Source: Granulicella sp. (lineage in GTDB: Bacteria; Acidobacteriota; Terriglobia; Terriglobales; Acidobacteriaceae). From it: a stretch of DNA of 64,000 nucleotides. The notes under the pieces are model-generated. The model did not search any database, was not told the DNA's origin, and worked only from the letters and a program-made list of their open reading frames with translations. Positions 41,947 through 53,074 of the stretch are shown here, in pieces. Numbering within the stretch: position 1 is the stretch's first letter; every line of letters starts with the position of its first letter. A program made the translations under genes and the position numbers. The DNA lies in contig DAIDGQ010000045.1 in assembly GCA_027452215.1 (NCBI GenBank), positions 186,001 through 250,000 of the forward strand. Direction: 5' to 3'.

Positions 41947-42810
41947 CTAGCTCGCCTTCGCTTCGGTCATCCACTTCAGCGTCTGCGCCAGGTACGCCTT
42001 CAAATCCTTGCGAGCCACAATCGCATCCAGAAACCCATGCTGCAGCAGGAACTCTGACCGCTGAAAACCCTCCGGCAGCTTCTGCCGAATCGTCTGCTCG
42101 ATCACCCTCGGCCCGGCAAACCCAATCAGCGCTCCCGGCTCGGCGATATTCAAATCTCCCAGCATCGCAAAGCTCGCCGTCACGCCCCCCGTCGTCGGGT
42201 CGGTCATCAGGCTGATGTACGGAATCTTCGCATCGTCCATCTTCGCCAGGGCCGCCGACACCTTCGCCATCTGCATCAGGCTCGCAATCCCTTCCATCAT
42301 CCTCGCCCCGCCGCTCGCCGACACCACCACCAGCGGGACCCGCTTCTCCAGCGCCCGGTCCACCGCCCGCGCAATCGTCTCTCCCATCACCGCGCCCATG
42401 CTGCCGCCAATAAACCCATACTCCATCACCGACAGCACCACCTCCTGCTCCCCATACAACCCGGCAATCCGCCCCACCGCGTTCAGAATCGCGTCATTCA
42501 ACCCCGTACTCTTCCGCGCCGCCGCCAGCCTCGCCTTATAGGGCTTCAAATCTGTAAACTCCAGCGGATCAGTCGACTGTAGCTCCAGGTCCACCAGCTC
42601 ATAGCCCGGCTCCAGCAGCAGCTCCACCCTCTCCCGCGCGCTGAACTTGAAGTGGTACCCGCAGTGCGGACACACCTTCAGATTCGCCTCCAGCTCCGCC
42701 TTCCACAGCGTCTTCCCGCACTCCGGGCACTTGGTCCAAAGCCCCTCTGTCCTCACCTCATGGTCGGGAGTCGGGGAAATCTCATGCGCATCGCGTTTGA
42801 ACCAGGTCAT
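41947..42810 (-). CDS. accD: Acetyl-CoA carboxylase carboxyltransferase subunit beta
   Basis: 287 aa from the ATG at 42810 (MTWFKRDAHE); an 8-residue longer frame exists. An N-terminal zinc finger (CPECG...CPHCGY) and the carboxyltransferase core SGGARMMEGIASLMQMAK are present. It forms acetyl-CoA carboxylase with AccA, encoded elsewhere, for malonyl-CoA synthesis. 12 bases separate its stop from the methyltransferase start, and accD next to folC is a common arrangement. Confidence 0.95.
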   Translation of the reverse strand: MTWFKRDAHEISPTPDHEVRTEGLWTKCPECGKTLWKAELEANLKVCPHCGYHFKFSARERVELLLEPGYELVDLELQSTDPLEFTDLKPYKARLAAARKSTGLNDAILNAVGRIAGLYGEQEVVLSVMEYGFIGGSMGAVMGETIARAVDRALEKRVPLVVVSASGGARMMEGIASLMQMAKVSAALAKMDDAKIPYISLMTDPTTGGVTASFAMLGDLNIAEPGALIGFAGPRVIEQTIRQKLPEGFQRSEFLLQHGFLDAIVARKDLKAYLAQTLKWMTEAKAS

Positions 42811-43009
42811 TGCCGGGACACTCCTGCCCCGCACGAACTGCCAGGGACCTCGACCATTGTATCGAAGCGGAGAGGCCCGTGTGACGGACCTGCCGGATTA
42901 GCAACGGGCTCAAGGCCGCGGTATGCGACGGCGAAAAGGTGGGCTTTAGCCTGGGCCGTCCTATCACCGACCAAAATAACTTCGCCGACTTTGCACTATC
43001 CTTATATCC

Positions 43010-45046
<2,037 letters not shown>

Positions 45047-45172
45047 CGCAACCCAATCCCGCCATGCGCTCACCGCGTCGATTGCACGCGGCGAGCCTCC
45101 TTTTGCGTAACGCCAAACATCGCCGCAACCTTCTCCACAAGCGGTGAGCATTCGCGCGCATACTAAAGCTCT

Positions 45173-45733
45173 ATGCGCGACTTCACCCGCCAGCCCGTCC
45201 ACGAGTCCGCCGTCATCCACGCACCCATCGAGCGAGTCTTTGCTCTCTCCACCCGCGTCGAGCTCGTCAAAGAAACCCTCGGCATGAACCTCGTCGACAC
45301 CGGCCAGGCAGGCTACGTCTCCTCCGGCCACATCACCAACAACAGCCGCGTCCTCTGGCGAGGCTGGAAGTTCGGCCTTCCCACCACCCACCTCACCCTC
45401 ATCACCGGCTTTCAGGAGCCGCACACCCACTTCATTCGCATCGACCACCACGAGATCACCAAGGAAGCCTTCTTCCAGGACACCCAGGAGCGCGGCCGCT
45501 TCGCCTTCTTCCAGCACGACCACCACTTCTACGAATCGCCCGACCCCATCACCGGTGCCCCCATCACCGAGCTCGAAGACGAAGTCCGCTTCTCCCTCCC
45601 CTTCGGCCCTCTCGGCCGCATCGCCGCGAATCTGCTTCTCGCCCCCCACATCCGCAGCCTCTGCCGCCAGCGCTTCGCCCGCCTCAAAGGCCTCGCCGAG
45701 TCCGACCGCTGGCAGCAGTATCTCCCCACCTGA
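45173..45733 (+). CDS. SRPBCC-fold (polyketide cyclase-like) protein
   Basis: 186 aa. The first strand and helix (AVIHAPIERVFALSTRVELV) and a late 'FSLPFGPLGRIAANLLLAPHIRSL' helix, shown by its core LPFGPLGRI, are typical of the SRPBCC cell-division/ligand-binding superfamily. It probably binds a hydrophobic ligand in a cavity; the ligand is unknown. It is monocistronic between thrS and the MDR gene. Confidence 0.75.
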   Translation: MRDFTRQPVHESAVIHAPIERVFALSTRVELVKETLGMNLVDTGQAGYVSSGHITNNSRVLWRGWKFGLPTTHLTLITGFQEPHTHFIRIDHHEITKEAFFQDTQERGRFAFFQHDHHFYESPDPITGAPITELEDEVRFSLPFGPLGRIAANLLLAPHIRSLCRQRFARLKGLAESDRWQQYLPT

Positions 45734-45807
45734 CGTCACACCCCGAGTCATACGACGCCTAAAAACCCGTCTGCGTCCCCCCGCATCTCACTCACCGAGG
45801 TGCAGCC

Positions 45808-46728
45808 ATGAAGGCAGTCGTTCTCCACGAATACGGCGCTCCATCCAAGCTCAAGTACGAGGACTTCGCCGACCCCACTCCCGCTCCCGACCAGATCCTC
45901 ATCCGCGTTCAGGCCGTCAGCCTCAACCCCGTCGATTGGAAGATGCGTTCCGGCGCTGCCAAAGCTCACTTCCCCGTCGGCTTTCCCGGCATCCTCGGCC
46001 GCGACGTCGCCGGAGTCATCCGTGAACTCGGTGCCGGCATCGACCCCGCGGCCTCCGGCTTCCACGTCGGAGACCGGGTCTTCGCTCTCGCCCGCGCCAC
46101 CTACGCCGAACTCTGCGTCGTCAATGCCTCCGACCTCGCCCACATCCCACCCGGCCTCGACATCACCACCGCCTCCGCCGTCCCCCTCGTCTCCCTTACC
46201 GGAGATCAACTCATTCGCCGCGGAGCCAACCTCCAGCCAGGCCAGACCATCGTCCTCACCGGGGCTCTCGGCTCCGTCGGCCGCTGCGCCCTCTTCGCCG
46301 CACTCGAGATCGGAGCCAAGGTCATCGCAGGAGTCCGCAAGAAGCAGATGGACGAAGCTCTCGCCCTCGGTGCCATCGCCGCCATCAATCTCGACGACGA
46401 CCAATCCATCGCCTCTCTCGGCATCGTCGACGCTGTCGCCGACACCGTCAATCACGACGTCGCCGCCAAGCTCATCGCCAAAATAAAACCCGGTGGAATC
46501 TTCGCCAGCGTACTCGGCCCTCCCTCCAACGCCGCCCTCCATCCCACCATCCAGATCAACCCCATCATGGCCGTCCCCGACCCAAAGACCATAGTCCACT
46601 ACGCCGAGGCCATCCGCGATGGCAAACTCAAGCTCCCCATCGACCGCATCATGCCCCTCAATGAAGCTGCCGAAGCCCACGCCATCGCCGAAAAAGGTGG
46701 AGTCAGCAAAATCATCCTCACCGCCTGA
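45808..46728 (+). CDS. NADP-dependent MDR oxidoreductase (quinone oxidoreductase-like)
   Basis: 306 aa, medium-chain dehydrogenase/reductase without the zinc-ligand loop. GroES-like N-terminus (VSLNPVDWKMRSGAAK, FPGILGRDVAGVI) and a Rossmann fold with ALGSVGRCALFAALEIGAK are present. It probably reduces quinones or enals with NADPH. AGGTGCAGCC lies before the ATG. A terminator hairpin follows the gene. Confidence 0.88.
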   Translation: MKAVVLHEYGAPSKLKYEDFADPTPAPDQILIRVQAVSLNPVDWKMRSGAAKAHFPVGFPGILGRDVAGVIRELGAGIDPAASGFHVGDRVFALARATYAELCVVNASDLAHIPPGLDITTASAVPLVSLTGDQLIRRGANLQPGQTIVLTGALGSVGRCALFAALEIGAKVIAGVRKKQMDEALALGAIAAINLDDDQSIASLGIVDAVADTVNHDVAAKLIAKIKPGGIFASVLGPPSNAALHPTIQINPIMAVPDPKTIVHYAEAIRDGKLKLPIDRIMPLNEAAEAHAIAEKGGVSKIILTA

Positions 46729-46755
46729 TCTCTGCACCCAATAGCGAATAGCAAA

Positions 46756-46775
46756 GGCCGCCATTCCTGGCGGCC
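46756..46775. terminator. Terminator hairpin between MDR gene and dnaA
   Basis: Perfect stem GGCCGCCA (46756-46763) and TGGCGGCC (46768-46775) with a TTCC loop, between two convergent stops (46728 and 46809). AAA precedes the stem, so it fits termination of dnaA better than of the MDR gene; no strong T-tract follows on the right. Confidence 0.7.
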
Positions 46776-46808
46776 CTCGCTCTGCGCTCTACACTCTAAG
46801 CCCTGCTT

Positions 46809-48221
46809 CTACCCCAACGTCTCCATCAGCTTATTCACCGTACGATTCAGGTCCTTGTCGTTCCTCCGCTGCTCGTCAATCTTGGAGATCGAGTGCATCA
46901 CCGTCGTATGGTGCTTGCCCCCGAACTGCCTCCCGATCTCCGGCAGACTCGCCTCGGTCAACTGCTTCGCCAGGTACATCGCAATCTGCCGCGGCACCAC
47001 AATCTGCCGCGAGTTATTCTTCTGCTTCAACTCCGCAACCCGCATCCCGAAGCTCTCAGCAACCGCACGCTGAATCGCCTCAATCGTAATCTTCCGAACC
47101 TGCGTGTCGATGAATTGCTTCAGGCATTGCTGCGCCGTCGGCAGAGTAATCTCCACGCCATGCAGCGAGCACCACGCAATCAACCGCACCAGCGCTCCCT
47201 CAAGCTCACGCACATTGGTCCGCACATTGCCCGCGATGAACAGCGCCACATCCGTCGGAAGAACCGTCTGCTCCAGCTCCGCCTTGCGCTGCAGAATCGC
47301 AACCTTCGTCTCGAGATCAGGAGGCTGAATGTCCACCACCAGGCCCCACTCAAAGCGCGACCGCAAGCGATCCTCGAAGTCGTTCAACTCCTTCGGAGGC
47401 CGGTCGCTCGCCACCACGATCTGCTTGTTCTGCTCATGCAGAGCATTGAACGTGTGGAAGAACTCTTCCTGCGTCCGCTCCTTGCCTGCAAGAAATTGAA
47501 TGTCGTCAATCAGCAGCACATCCACATTGCGATACCGATCGCGAAACCCGGTCATCTTGTCATACCGCACCGAGTTGATCATCTCGTTGGTGAACTTCTC
47601 ACCCGACACATAGCTCACCGCAGCCAGCGCATTGCGCGCCTTCACCAGGTGTCCAATCGCCTGCATCAAATGCGTCTTACCCAGCCCCACGCCCCCATAC
47701 AGGAACAACGGGTTGTAGGCCTTCGAAGGCCGCTCTGCCACCGCCTGCGCCGCCGCTTGCGCAAACTGATTCCCGCTGCCGATTACGAACGAATCAAACT
47801 GGTAACGAGGGTTCAACTGCGCCGCAGTATTCCAATCAAACCGAGATTGCTCAGGTCCTGCCGGCATCGGTCCACCATTCCCACGCCGGGGAGCATTTTG
47901 ACTATGGCTCGGCTGCGGTGCAAACCCACCATCCTCACGTACCCGAACAGGAGCCTCCTGCGGAGGAACCTGGAACACCACCTGGTCGATCTCCAGCCCT
48001 AGATTCTCGATCGCCTCGCCAATCAGGTCGCCATAGCGATCCCCGATATGCTGAAACTCCTCCGACGGAATCCTCACGTGCAGCGTTCGGTCACTTACAT
48101 GCGAGTAGCGTGTCGGCTTAAGCCACGTCTCATAACTTTGGCGGTTAATCTTCTTCTCAAGCGCGCCAAGAATCCGAACCCACTGGTTCAGCACTGCGGC
48201 CGGGACTGGAACAAATGACAT
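46809..48221 (-). CDS. dnaA: Chromosomal replication initiator DnaA
   Basis: 470 aa. Domain I (LGALEKKINRQSYETWLKPT), a Pro/Gln-rich domain II (about 95-140), AAA+ domain III with GGVGLGKTHLMQAIGH and LLIDDIQFLAGK, and domain IV DNA-binding segment with RQFGGKHHTTVMHS are all present. Its base composition is close to G=C on the plus strand, unlike the C-rich neighbours. It is divergent from rpmH, the ancestral arrangement, but dnaN is not downstream of it. Confidence 0.97.
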   Translation of the reverse strand: MSFVPVPAAVLNQWVRILGALEKKINRQSYETWLKPTRYSHVSDRTLHVRIPSEEFQHIGDRYGDLIGEAIENLGLEIDQVVFQVPPQEAPVRVREDGGFAPQPSHSQNAPRRGNGGPMPAGPEQSRFDWNTAAQLNPRYQFDSFVIGSGNQFAQAAAQAVAERPSKAYNPLFLYGGVGLGKTHLMQAIGHLVKARNALAAVSYVSGEKFTNEMINSVRYDKMTGFRDRYRNVDVLLIDDIQFLAGKERTQEEFFHTFNALHEQNKQIVVASDRPPKELNDFEDRLRSRFEWGLVVDIQPPDLETKVAILQRKAELEQTVLPTDVALFIAGNVRTNVRELEGALVRLIAWCSLHGVEITLPTAQQCLKQFIDTQVRKITIEAIQRAVAESFGMRVAELKQKNNSRQIVVPRQIAMYLAKQLTEASLPEIGRQFGGKHHTTVMHSISKIDEQRRNDKDLNRTVNKLMETLG

Positions 48222-48761
48222 CGTCTAAGTCTTCCTTACTTTCATAAAGTCGTCCACATGTGGCAACTTCGGTAACTGATCAAATTCAAAAAAGATGCAA
48301 TAAACAACCAATCCCCGCGATCCAGTCGCGAAGCCAGCCCATCCTTAGGATGCTTTTGAAGCCCAACACCGTTCGGCGTGTTGGAGGAGTGAAGCAGTAC
48401 GTTGGCTCGTCGGAAAAGTTAGCCGCGAGAGATTCACACATCACGGAACGGAATCGATACTAGCATGTGAACAGGGCCTCTCTACCAAGCCAAATTACCC
48501 AAATCGTGAAACTTTTTTTGAGTTGCACCAACCTTTGTGAAGAATCAGCAATCCACTCCGGTAACCGGATTCACGAAACCCCTCCCACCCGACATACACT
48601 CTATTTCGTTGCCTGTTTTCCTCAACTCGGATATACTCAAATCTTGCTGCCGAGTTGGCTTTTACGCCCGCTCCAGTGCCCATCGCCTGACCATTCGCCC
48701 CCAAATCTCAGGCGACACCGGCCCGGGGACAGTACACAACATTTGAGACAGGACAAACACC
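48222..48761. other. dnaA-rpmH intergenic region, candidate replication origin
   Basis: 540 bases without a gene and clearly more AT-rich than the surroundings. Near-matches to the DnaA box TTWTNCACA are TCGTCCACA (48250-48258, +), AGATTCACA (48430-48438, +), CTGTTCACA (48466-48474, -) and TTCTTCACA (48536-48544, -, 8 of 9). AT-rich runs lie at about 48278-48310 and 48505-48525. No perfect box was found, so the call rests on gene context plus imperfect boxes. Confidence 0.4.
48609..48637 (+). promoter_or_regulatory. Sigma-70-type promoter for rpmH
   Basis: TTGCCT (48609-48614), a 17-base spacer and TATACT (48632-48637) form a good consensus pair. Transcription would begin near 48645, leaving a leader of about 115 bases before the rpmH start. 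Confidence 0.6.
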
Positions 48762-48917
48762 ATGCCCAAGCGCACCTTCCAACCCAACCGCCGCCGCCGT
48801 AGCAAGGTCCACGGCTTCCTCGTCCGCATGGCCTCCAAGGCCGGTGCCGCCGTTCTCAGCCGCCGCCGCGCCAAGGGCCGCCACAAGATCGCCGTCTCCG
48901 CCGGCTTCCGCGACTAG
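48762..48917 (+). CDS. rpmH: Ribosomal protein bL34
   Basis: 51 aa: [19 protein letters not shown] at the start and a run of Arg/Lys with [13 protein letters not shown] at the end, the whole of bL34. GACAGGACAAACACC precedes the ATG. It opens the rpmH-rnpA-yidD-yidC-khpB cluster. Confidence 0.96.
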   Translation: MPKRTFQPNRRRRSKVHGFLVRMASKAGAAVLSRRRAKGRHKIAVSAGFRD

Positions 48918-48946
48918 TCGCACAGCTTCGCATTGGTTCCAACCAG

Positions 48947-48977
48947 CGCGCTCACGGGAGCATTCCCGCTGAGCGCG
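48947..48977 (+). terminator. Bulged hairpin between rpmH and rnpA
   Basis: CGCGCTCA pairs with TGAGCGCG, then CGGGA with TCCCG across a one-base bulge, closing a GCAT loop. TTCTTGTG follows. It may attenuate transcription so that far more bL34 than RnpA is made, or serve as a processing site. Confidence 0.55.
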
Positions 48978-49022
48978 TTCTTGTGTTCAGCAAGAAGTCT
49001 CCATCTCTGCATTCCTTCGTAC

Positions 49023-49481
49023 ATGACCTCTTCAACGACAACCCATCGCCTCTGCAAACACGCTGACTACCAGCTCGTCTACAAAGCCAGCCGCAAGCAG
49101 TTCGGCAAGCAACTCGCCTACTTCCACGCCCTCCGCCCCTCTGACCGCCGATCCGACACCCCCGGCCCACGCATCGGCCTCACCGTCCCCAAGGCTCTCG
49201 GCAAAGCCGTCGATCGCAACCGCATCAAGCGCCGCATGCGAGAAGCCGTCCGCGCCGCGCTGCCGCTCCTCACCTCTCCCGTCGACGTCGTCCTGCATCC
49301 TCGCCGCTCCGTCATCGATCTTGACTTTGCCCAACTCAAGCGAGAGGTCTCCACCATCTTCCGCAGCGTCCAGGCCGCCTGCGACCGCAACCCCGCAAGC
49401 AGCGCCGCGACCTCCCCAAACAACACCACAAAGACCAACCGCAGCACCGCCGCCGCCGTCGCCGCTCCACCGCAGCCATGA
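49023..49481 (+). CDS. rnpA: Ribonuclease P protein component
   Basis: 152 aa from the ATG at 49023. The RNR signature is present as [18 protein letters not shown], with [12 protein letters not shown] before it. The C-terminal 30 residues ([20 protein letters not shown]) are a low-complexity tail not needed for the fold. It assists the RNase P RNA in 5' tRNA processing. The stop overlaps yidD by 4 bases. Confidence 0.93.
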   Translation: MTSSTTTHRLCKHADYQLVYKASRKQFGKQLAYFHALRPSDRRSDTPGPRIGLTVPKALGKAVDRNRIKRRMREAVRAALPLLTSPVDVVLHPRRSVIDLDFAQLKREVSTIFRSVQAACDRNPASSAATSPNNTTKTNRSTAAAVAAPPQP

Positions 49482-49726
49482 GCGATCTTCCCTCCAACTC
49501 CCGCCGCGAACGCATCGCCGCCGCTCTCCTCGCTCTGCACAAGCGAGTTCTCTCTCCCCTCCTGCACGTCTTCGCTGTCACGCAGTGCAAATACCTCCCC
49601 ACCTGCAGCGAGTATGCCTACGTCGCCGTCGTCCGTCATGGCTGGGCGCGAGGCAGTTGGCTTGCCGTCCGCCGCATCGCCCGCTGCCACCCCTTCGCCT
49701 CCGGAGGCCACGACCCGGTCCCTTAG
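49478..49726 (+). CDS. yidD: Membrane protein insertion efficiency factor YidD
   Basis: 82 aa. The family motifs [20 protein letters not shown] and [14 protein letters not shown] are intact. The ATG overlaps the rnpA stop (ATGA). It is a small membrane-associated protein that helps YidC/Sec insertion. Confidence 0.94.
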   Translation: MSDLPSNSRRERIAAALLALHKRVLSPLLHVFAVTQCKYLPTCSEYAYVAVVRHGWARGSWLAVRRIARCHPFASGGHDPVP

Positions 49727-49843
49727 CCCTCCCCGGCCCGCGATTACGCTCCCTGCCGTAACGCAATCGCAGCATTCACCATTTACCATTAGAAGTTAGC
49801 TGGCTGCGCTCTCACGCCGGCCTTGGAAAGAGTAGGAACCCCT

Positions 49844-51652
49844 TTGCCAGAGTTTCGTAATCCCAATCAGGGCGGTGGCGGAAGCCAGGACAATCGCTCC
49901 TTTCTGATCATGATGATCGTCATGATCAGTGTCATCTTCGGTCTCCAGTACTGGCGCACGCAGCACAACCCACCGATCGCCCCGCCCGACCAGCAGACCG
50001 CCGTCACAGCCCCTTCGACCTCGCCCTCGGCCTCCTCTACTCCCTCCGCCACCACTGCCGCCACCCCCGCCGTCGCTGCCGCCGCCCAAACCTCCACCGT
50101 CGTCGAGAACGAGCTCTACCGCATCACCTTCTCCAACCGAGGAGGTCAGGTCACCTCCTGGATCCTCAAAAAGTTCAAGGACACCGAGGGTCATCCCCTT
50201 GACCTCGTTCACAACGGTGCCTCTGCTCTCTACGGCTATCCCCTCTCGCTCTATACCTATGATGAAGGCCTGACCCGCCAGCTCTCCAACGCCCTCTACG
50301 TCGCCTCCTCCACCGGGACACTCGAGGCCCCCGCAACCCTCACCTTTAAGTACGCGGCCGGCAATCTCTCCGTAACCAAAACCTTCACCTTCGGTGCCGA
50401 CTACCTCGTCCACGCCGACACCGTCGTCCTCCGCGACGGAGCTCCCCTCCGCGCTCTACTCTCCTGGCCCGCCGGCCTCGGCGACCTCGAAACCGCCATC
50501 GCCTACAACGGAGCGCAGGTCGATACCAGCTCCAGCGGCAAGGACGACCACCTCTCCTTCAAGAAGGTCTCCGGAGGAAACACCCTCCCCGGACCCTTCG
50601 ACTTCGCCGGAGTCAGCGACCAGTACTTCGCCGCCATCTTCATCCCCGACCAGCCCTCCGACGCCTCACTCGTCACCCTTCAAAACAAGATCGACGTCAC
50701 CAAGGTCAAGCGCAGCGCGGTATCCAACACCGTCATCCCCGGCAAGTCTGCCGTCCTTCTGCCTGTCCTCGGCGCCGCTGTTGGTTCACTCTCCGGCCAT
50801 AACCAGATGAGCGTCTTCGTGGGTCCCAAGGCCATCTCCGTCCTGAAGAGCATCCACACCGCTGATGGCAACACGCTCGAGCCCCTTCTGGACTTCGGCT
50901 TCTTCGGCCCTATCGGCAAGTACCTCTTCCTCGGCCTCCGCGCCGTCCACTCTGCCATCGCCCCCCACGACAACGGAGTCCACAACTACTCCTGGGGATG
51001 GGCAATCGTCATCTTCACCATCCTCATCAACCTCGTTCTTCTTCCACTCCGCGTCCAGGGCATGAAGTCCGCCGTGAAGATGCAACGCATCCAGCCGCAG
51101 ATCGAAGCCATCAAGGCCAAGTACAAGAACCCCAAGGCCACCGATCCCAAAGCCGGCGAGATGAACGCCGAGGTCATGGCCCTCCAGAAGGCCAACGGCG
51201 TCAGCATGCTCGGTGGCTGCATCCCGTCGCTCATTCAGCTGCCGCTGCTCTTCGCCTTCTTCACCATGATGACCAAGGTCGTCGAGCTCCGCCAGGCCCA
51301 CTTCTTCTGGCTGCCCGACCTCTCCTCCGCTGACCCCTGGCACATCCTCCCCATCCTCATGGTCATCACCTCCTTCGTGGCGCAGTACTACACGCCCTCG
51401 CCCGGAGTCGACCCCCAGCAGCAGAAGATGATGGCCTTCATGATGCCCGCCTTCTCCGGCTACATGACCTGGAACTACGCCTCCGGCCTCGCCCTCTACT
51501 GGAACATCGGCAACCTCGTCATGATCATCCAGCAACAAGTCATGAACCGCACCTCCCTCGGCCGCGAGATGAAAGAGATTGCCGCCAAGCGAGCCAGCCG
51601 CAAGACCGCTGTTCGCTCCTCCAGCTCTAAGACCATCCAGGGCAGAAGGTAA
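49844..51652 (+). CDS. yidC: Membrane protein insertase YidC (Oxa1 family)
   Basis: 602 aa from TTG at 49844, preceded by GTAGGAA at good spacing and giving a MPEFRNPNQ start; an in-frame TTG at 49823 is the alternative. First membrane helix at about residues 20-35 (SFLIMMIVMISVIFGLQYW), a large periplasmic beta-domain (about 60-340), then the insertase core with helices near 350-540 (NYSWGWAIVIFTILINLVLL, PSLIQLPLLFAFFTMM). The basic C-terminal tail (RASRKTAVRSSSSKT) contacts the ribosome. Confidence 0.94.
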   Translation: MPEFRNPNQGGGGSQDNRSFLIMMIVMISVIFGLQYWRTQHNPPIAPPDQQTAVTAPSTSPSASSTPSATTAATPAVAAAAQTSTVVENELYRITFSNRGGQVTSWILKKFKDTEGHPLDLVHNGASALYGYPLSLYTYDEGLTRQLSNALYVASSTGTLEAPATLTFKYAAGNLSVTKTFTFGADYLVHADTVVLRDGAPLRALLSWPAGLGDLETAIAYNGAQVDTSSSGKDDHLSFKKVSGGNTLPGPFDFAGVSDQYFAAIFIPDQPSDASLVTLQNKIDVTKVKRSAVSNTVIPGKSAVLLPVLGAAVGSLSGHNQMSVFVGPKAISVLKSIHTADGNTLEPLLDFGFFGPIGKYLFLGLRAVHSAIAPHDNGVHNYSWGWAIVIFTILINLVLLPLRVQGMKSAVKMQRIQPQIEAIKAKYKNPKATDPKAGEMNAEVMALQKANGVSMLGGCIPSLIQLPLLFAFFTMMTKVVELRQAHFFWLPDLSSADPWHILPILMVITSFVAQYYTPSPGVDPQQQKMMAFMMPAFSGYMTWNYASGLALYWNIGNLVMIIQQQVMNRTSLGREMKEIAAKRASRKTAVRSSSSKTIQGRR

Positions 51653-51838
51653 CCCCCTCCAGCGGGGGGAGCCCACCCTCCCTCCGCTTCTCCCTCACTC
51701 CGTCGACGAATACTCTTGCCCTTGTTATTCCAACCTCTTCTGGCTGTGGATGTTGTAAGTACAAGCCTGTATTTCCGCTTCATTTCCTCTCTGTTTGCTG
51801 CTAGTCTCGCATCCTAACTAGTACGACTGGATTCTTTC

Positions 51839-52408
51839 ATGGAAGATCTGACTCAAGCCGCCGAAACCGTAGCTTCCCTCATGAGGTTACTCACCACCAC
51901 AGGTGGTCTTCGCCTCAAATACCGCATCACCGCCGGTGCAGGTGCCGTTGATCCCAACGGCTTCGAGCGCCGCGACATCTACGTCGAGTGCAAGGGTCCC
52001 GATACTGATCTCCTCCTCGCCAGCGATGCCGAACTCCTTCGCTCCCTCGAACATCTCTCTGCCAAGATGCTTCGCCTCGAACCCGACGAGCATGACCGTG
52101 TCTCCTTCGACGCCAACGGCTTCAAGGCATCCCGTGCCCGCGCCCTACAGGACGCAGCCGACGATGCCATCGATCAGGTAGACGACACCGGAGAGCCCTT
52201 CCGCTTCCCTCCCATGAACTCCCGCGAGCGCCGCATGCTCCACATGTTCCTCAAGGACTCCGGCCTCCAGACCGCCAGTTCCGGCGAAGGCCCTCGCCGC
52301 TTCGTCGTCCTCTATCCCGAGGGCTACCGCATCCCCGCTGAACCCCCCCGTAACGACCGCGACCGTCGCCGCTCTCCCCGCCGGCCCTCCACCTCCAGCC
52401 GCTACTAA
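51839..52408 (+). CDS. khpB: KhpB/Jag-type KH-R3H RNA-binding protein
   Basis: 189 aa. A KH-like region (VASLMRLLTTTGGLRLKYRI...LEHLSAKMLRLEPDEHDRV) and an R3H domain (MNSRERRMLHMFLKDSGLQT, EGPRRFVVLYP) are present; the basic tail RNDRDRRRSPRRPSTSSRY follows. The N-terminal Jag domain seen in many homologues is missing. It is the usual partner gene after yidC. The 186-base gap before it shows only a small CCCCCT/GGGGGG hairpin just past the yidC stop. Confidence 0.88.
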   Translation: MEDLTQAAETVASLMRLLTTTGGLRLKYRITAGAGAVDPNGFERRDIYVECKGPDTDLLLASDAELLRSLEHLSAKMLRLEPDEHDRVSFDANGFKASRARALQDAADDAIDQVDDTGEPFRFPPMNSRERRMLHMFLKDSGLQTASSGEGPRRFVVLYPEGYRIPAEPPRNDRDRRRSPRRPSTSSRY

Positions 52409-53074
52409 CGAATCTTTTCTTTGGAATCAGCCCCTCGCAGCGGAGCAATCCTCCTCCGCAGCCCAGTCTCGCCCTCCACCTACATACCCGCATGCGAACT
52501 CTCTCGCCCTCCGTGCGGGACCACATTTCCTCGCGTCTTCTTCGTGCTGTCGAAAACCCCACCCCTTCAGCGGCCGCTATCCACGCAGTTTTCGTCTCAC
52601 TCCCCACACACCTCCCAGCTTTCGCCTCTGGCCATCAATACCCTCCTGTGCGCAGCTAGGAAAACCCCACCCCAAACTCCCTCAGCCCGTCCTCATATCC
52701 AAACTCCAGTCTCTCCCTCCACCCACTTTTGGAAACCGTGTACCCAACATCCGCCCAGCATCCATGCGGATTCCGTCCTCTTATCCACTCTTCCACCCAC
52801 AACGGTTACTACTACTAGAAATATCTCTCCTTTCACTTAGTTTCTTAGAAGCATTCTCCCGGCATGCATTCATCCCTCACCAAAGTCCTGGCCAACACCG
52901 CGCAAAGCCTACCGCCGTCCGCGCAGGCCCAGGACCCCCACAAGATGCCCCCTGAAATTCACAGCCCCGCGGACTCGCACGAAACCCCCTCCACGCCCTA
53001 AAATCAAGGCAACCGCCGCACCGGGAAAAGCCTTCAGCAAACCATCGCCAGGAGCCCAGGGGAGAGACCACACC
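52409..53074. other. khpB-dnaN intergenic region, 666 bases without a gene
   Basis: C-rich, low-complexity sequence with no credible coding frame. Two near-matches to the DnaA box are TTATCCACT (52781-52789, 8 of 9) and CTATCCACG (52577-52585). A short AT-rich run lies at about 52800-52850. AGGGGAGAGACCACACC at the right end holds the dnaN ribosome-binding site. It is a second, weaker place to look for origin activity. Confidence 0.4.

Noticed and set aside
52421-52840. 139-codon frame in the khpB-dnaN gap
   Set aside because: Ser/Pro/Thr-rich low-complexity translation, no ribosome-binding site or recognisable domain.
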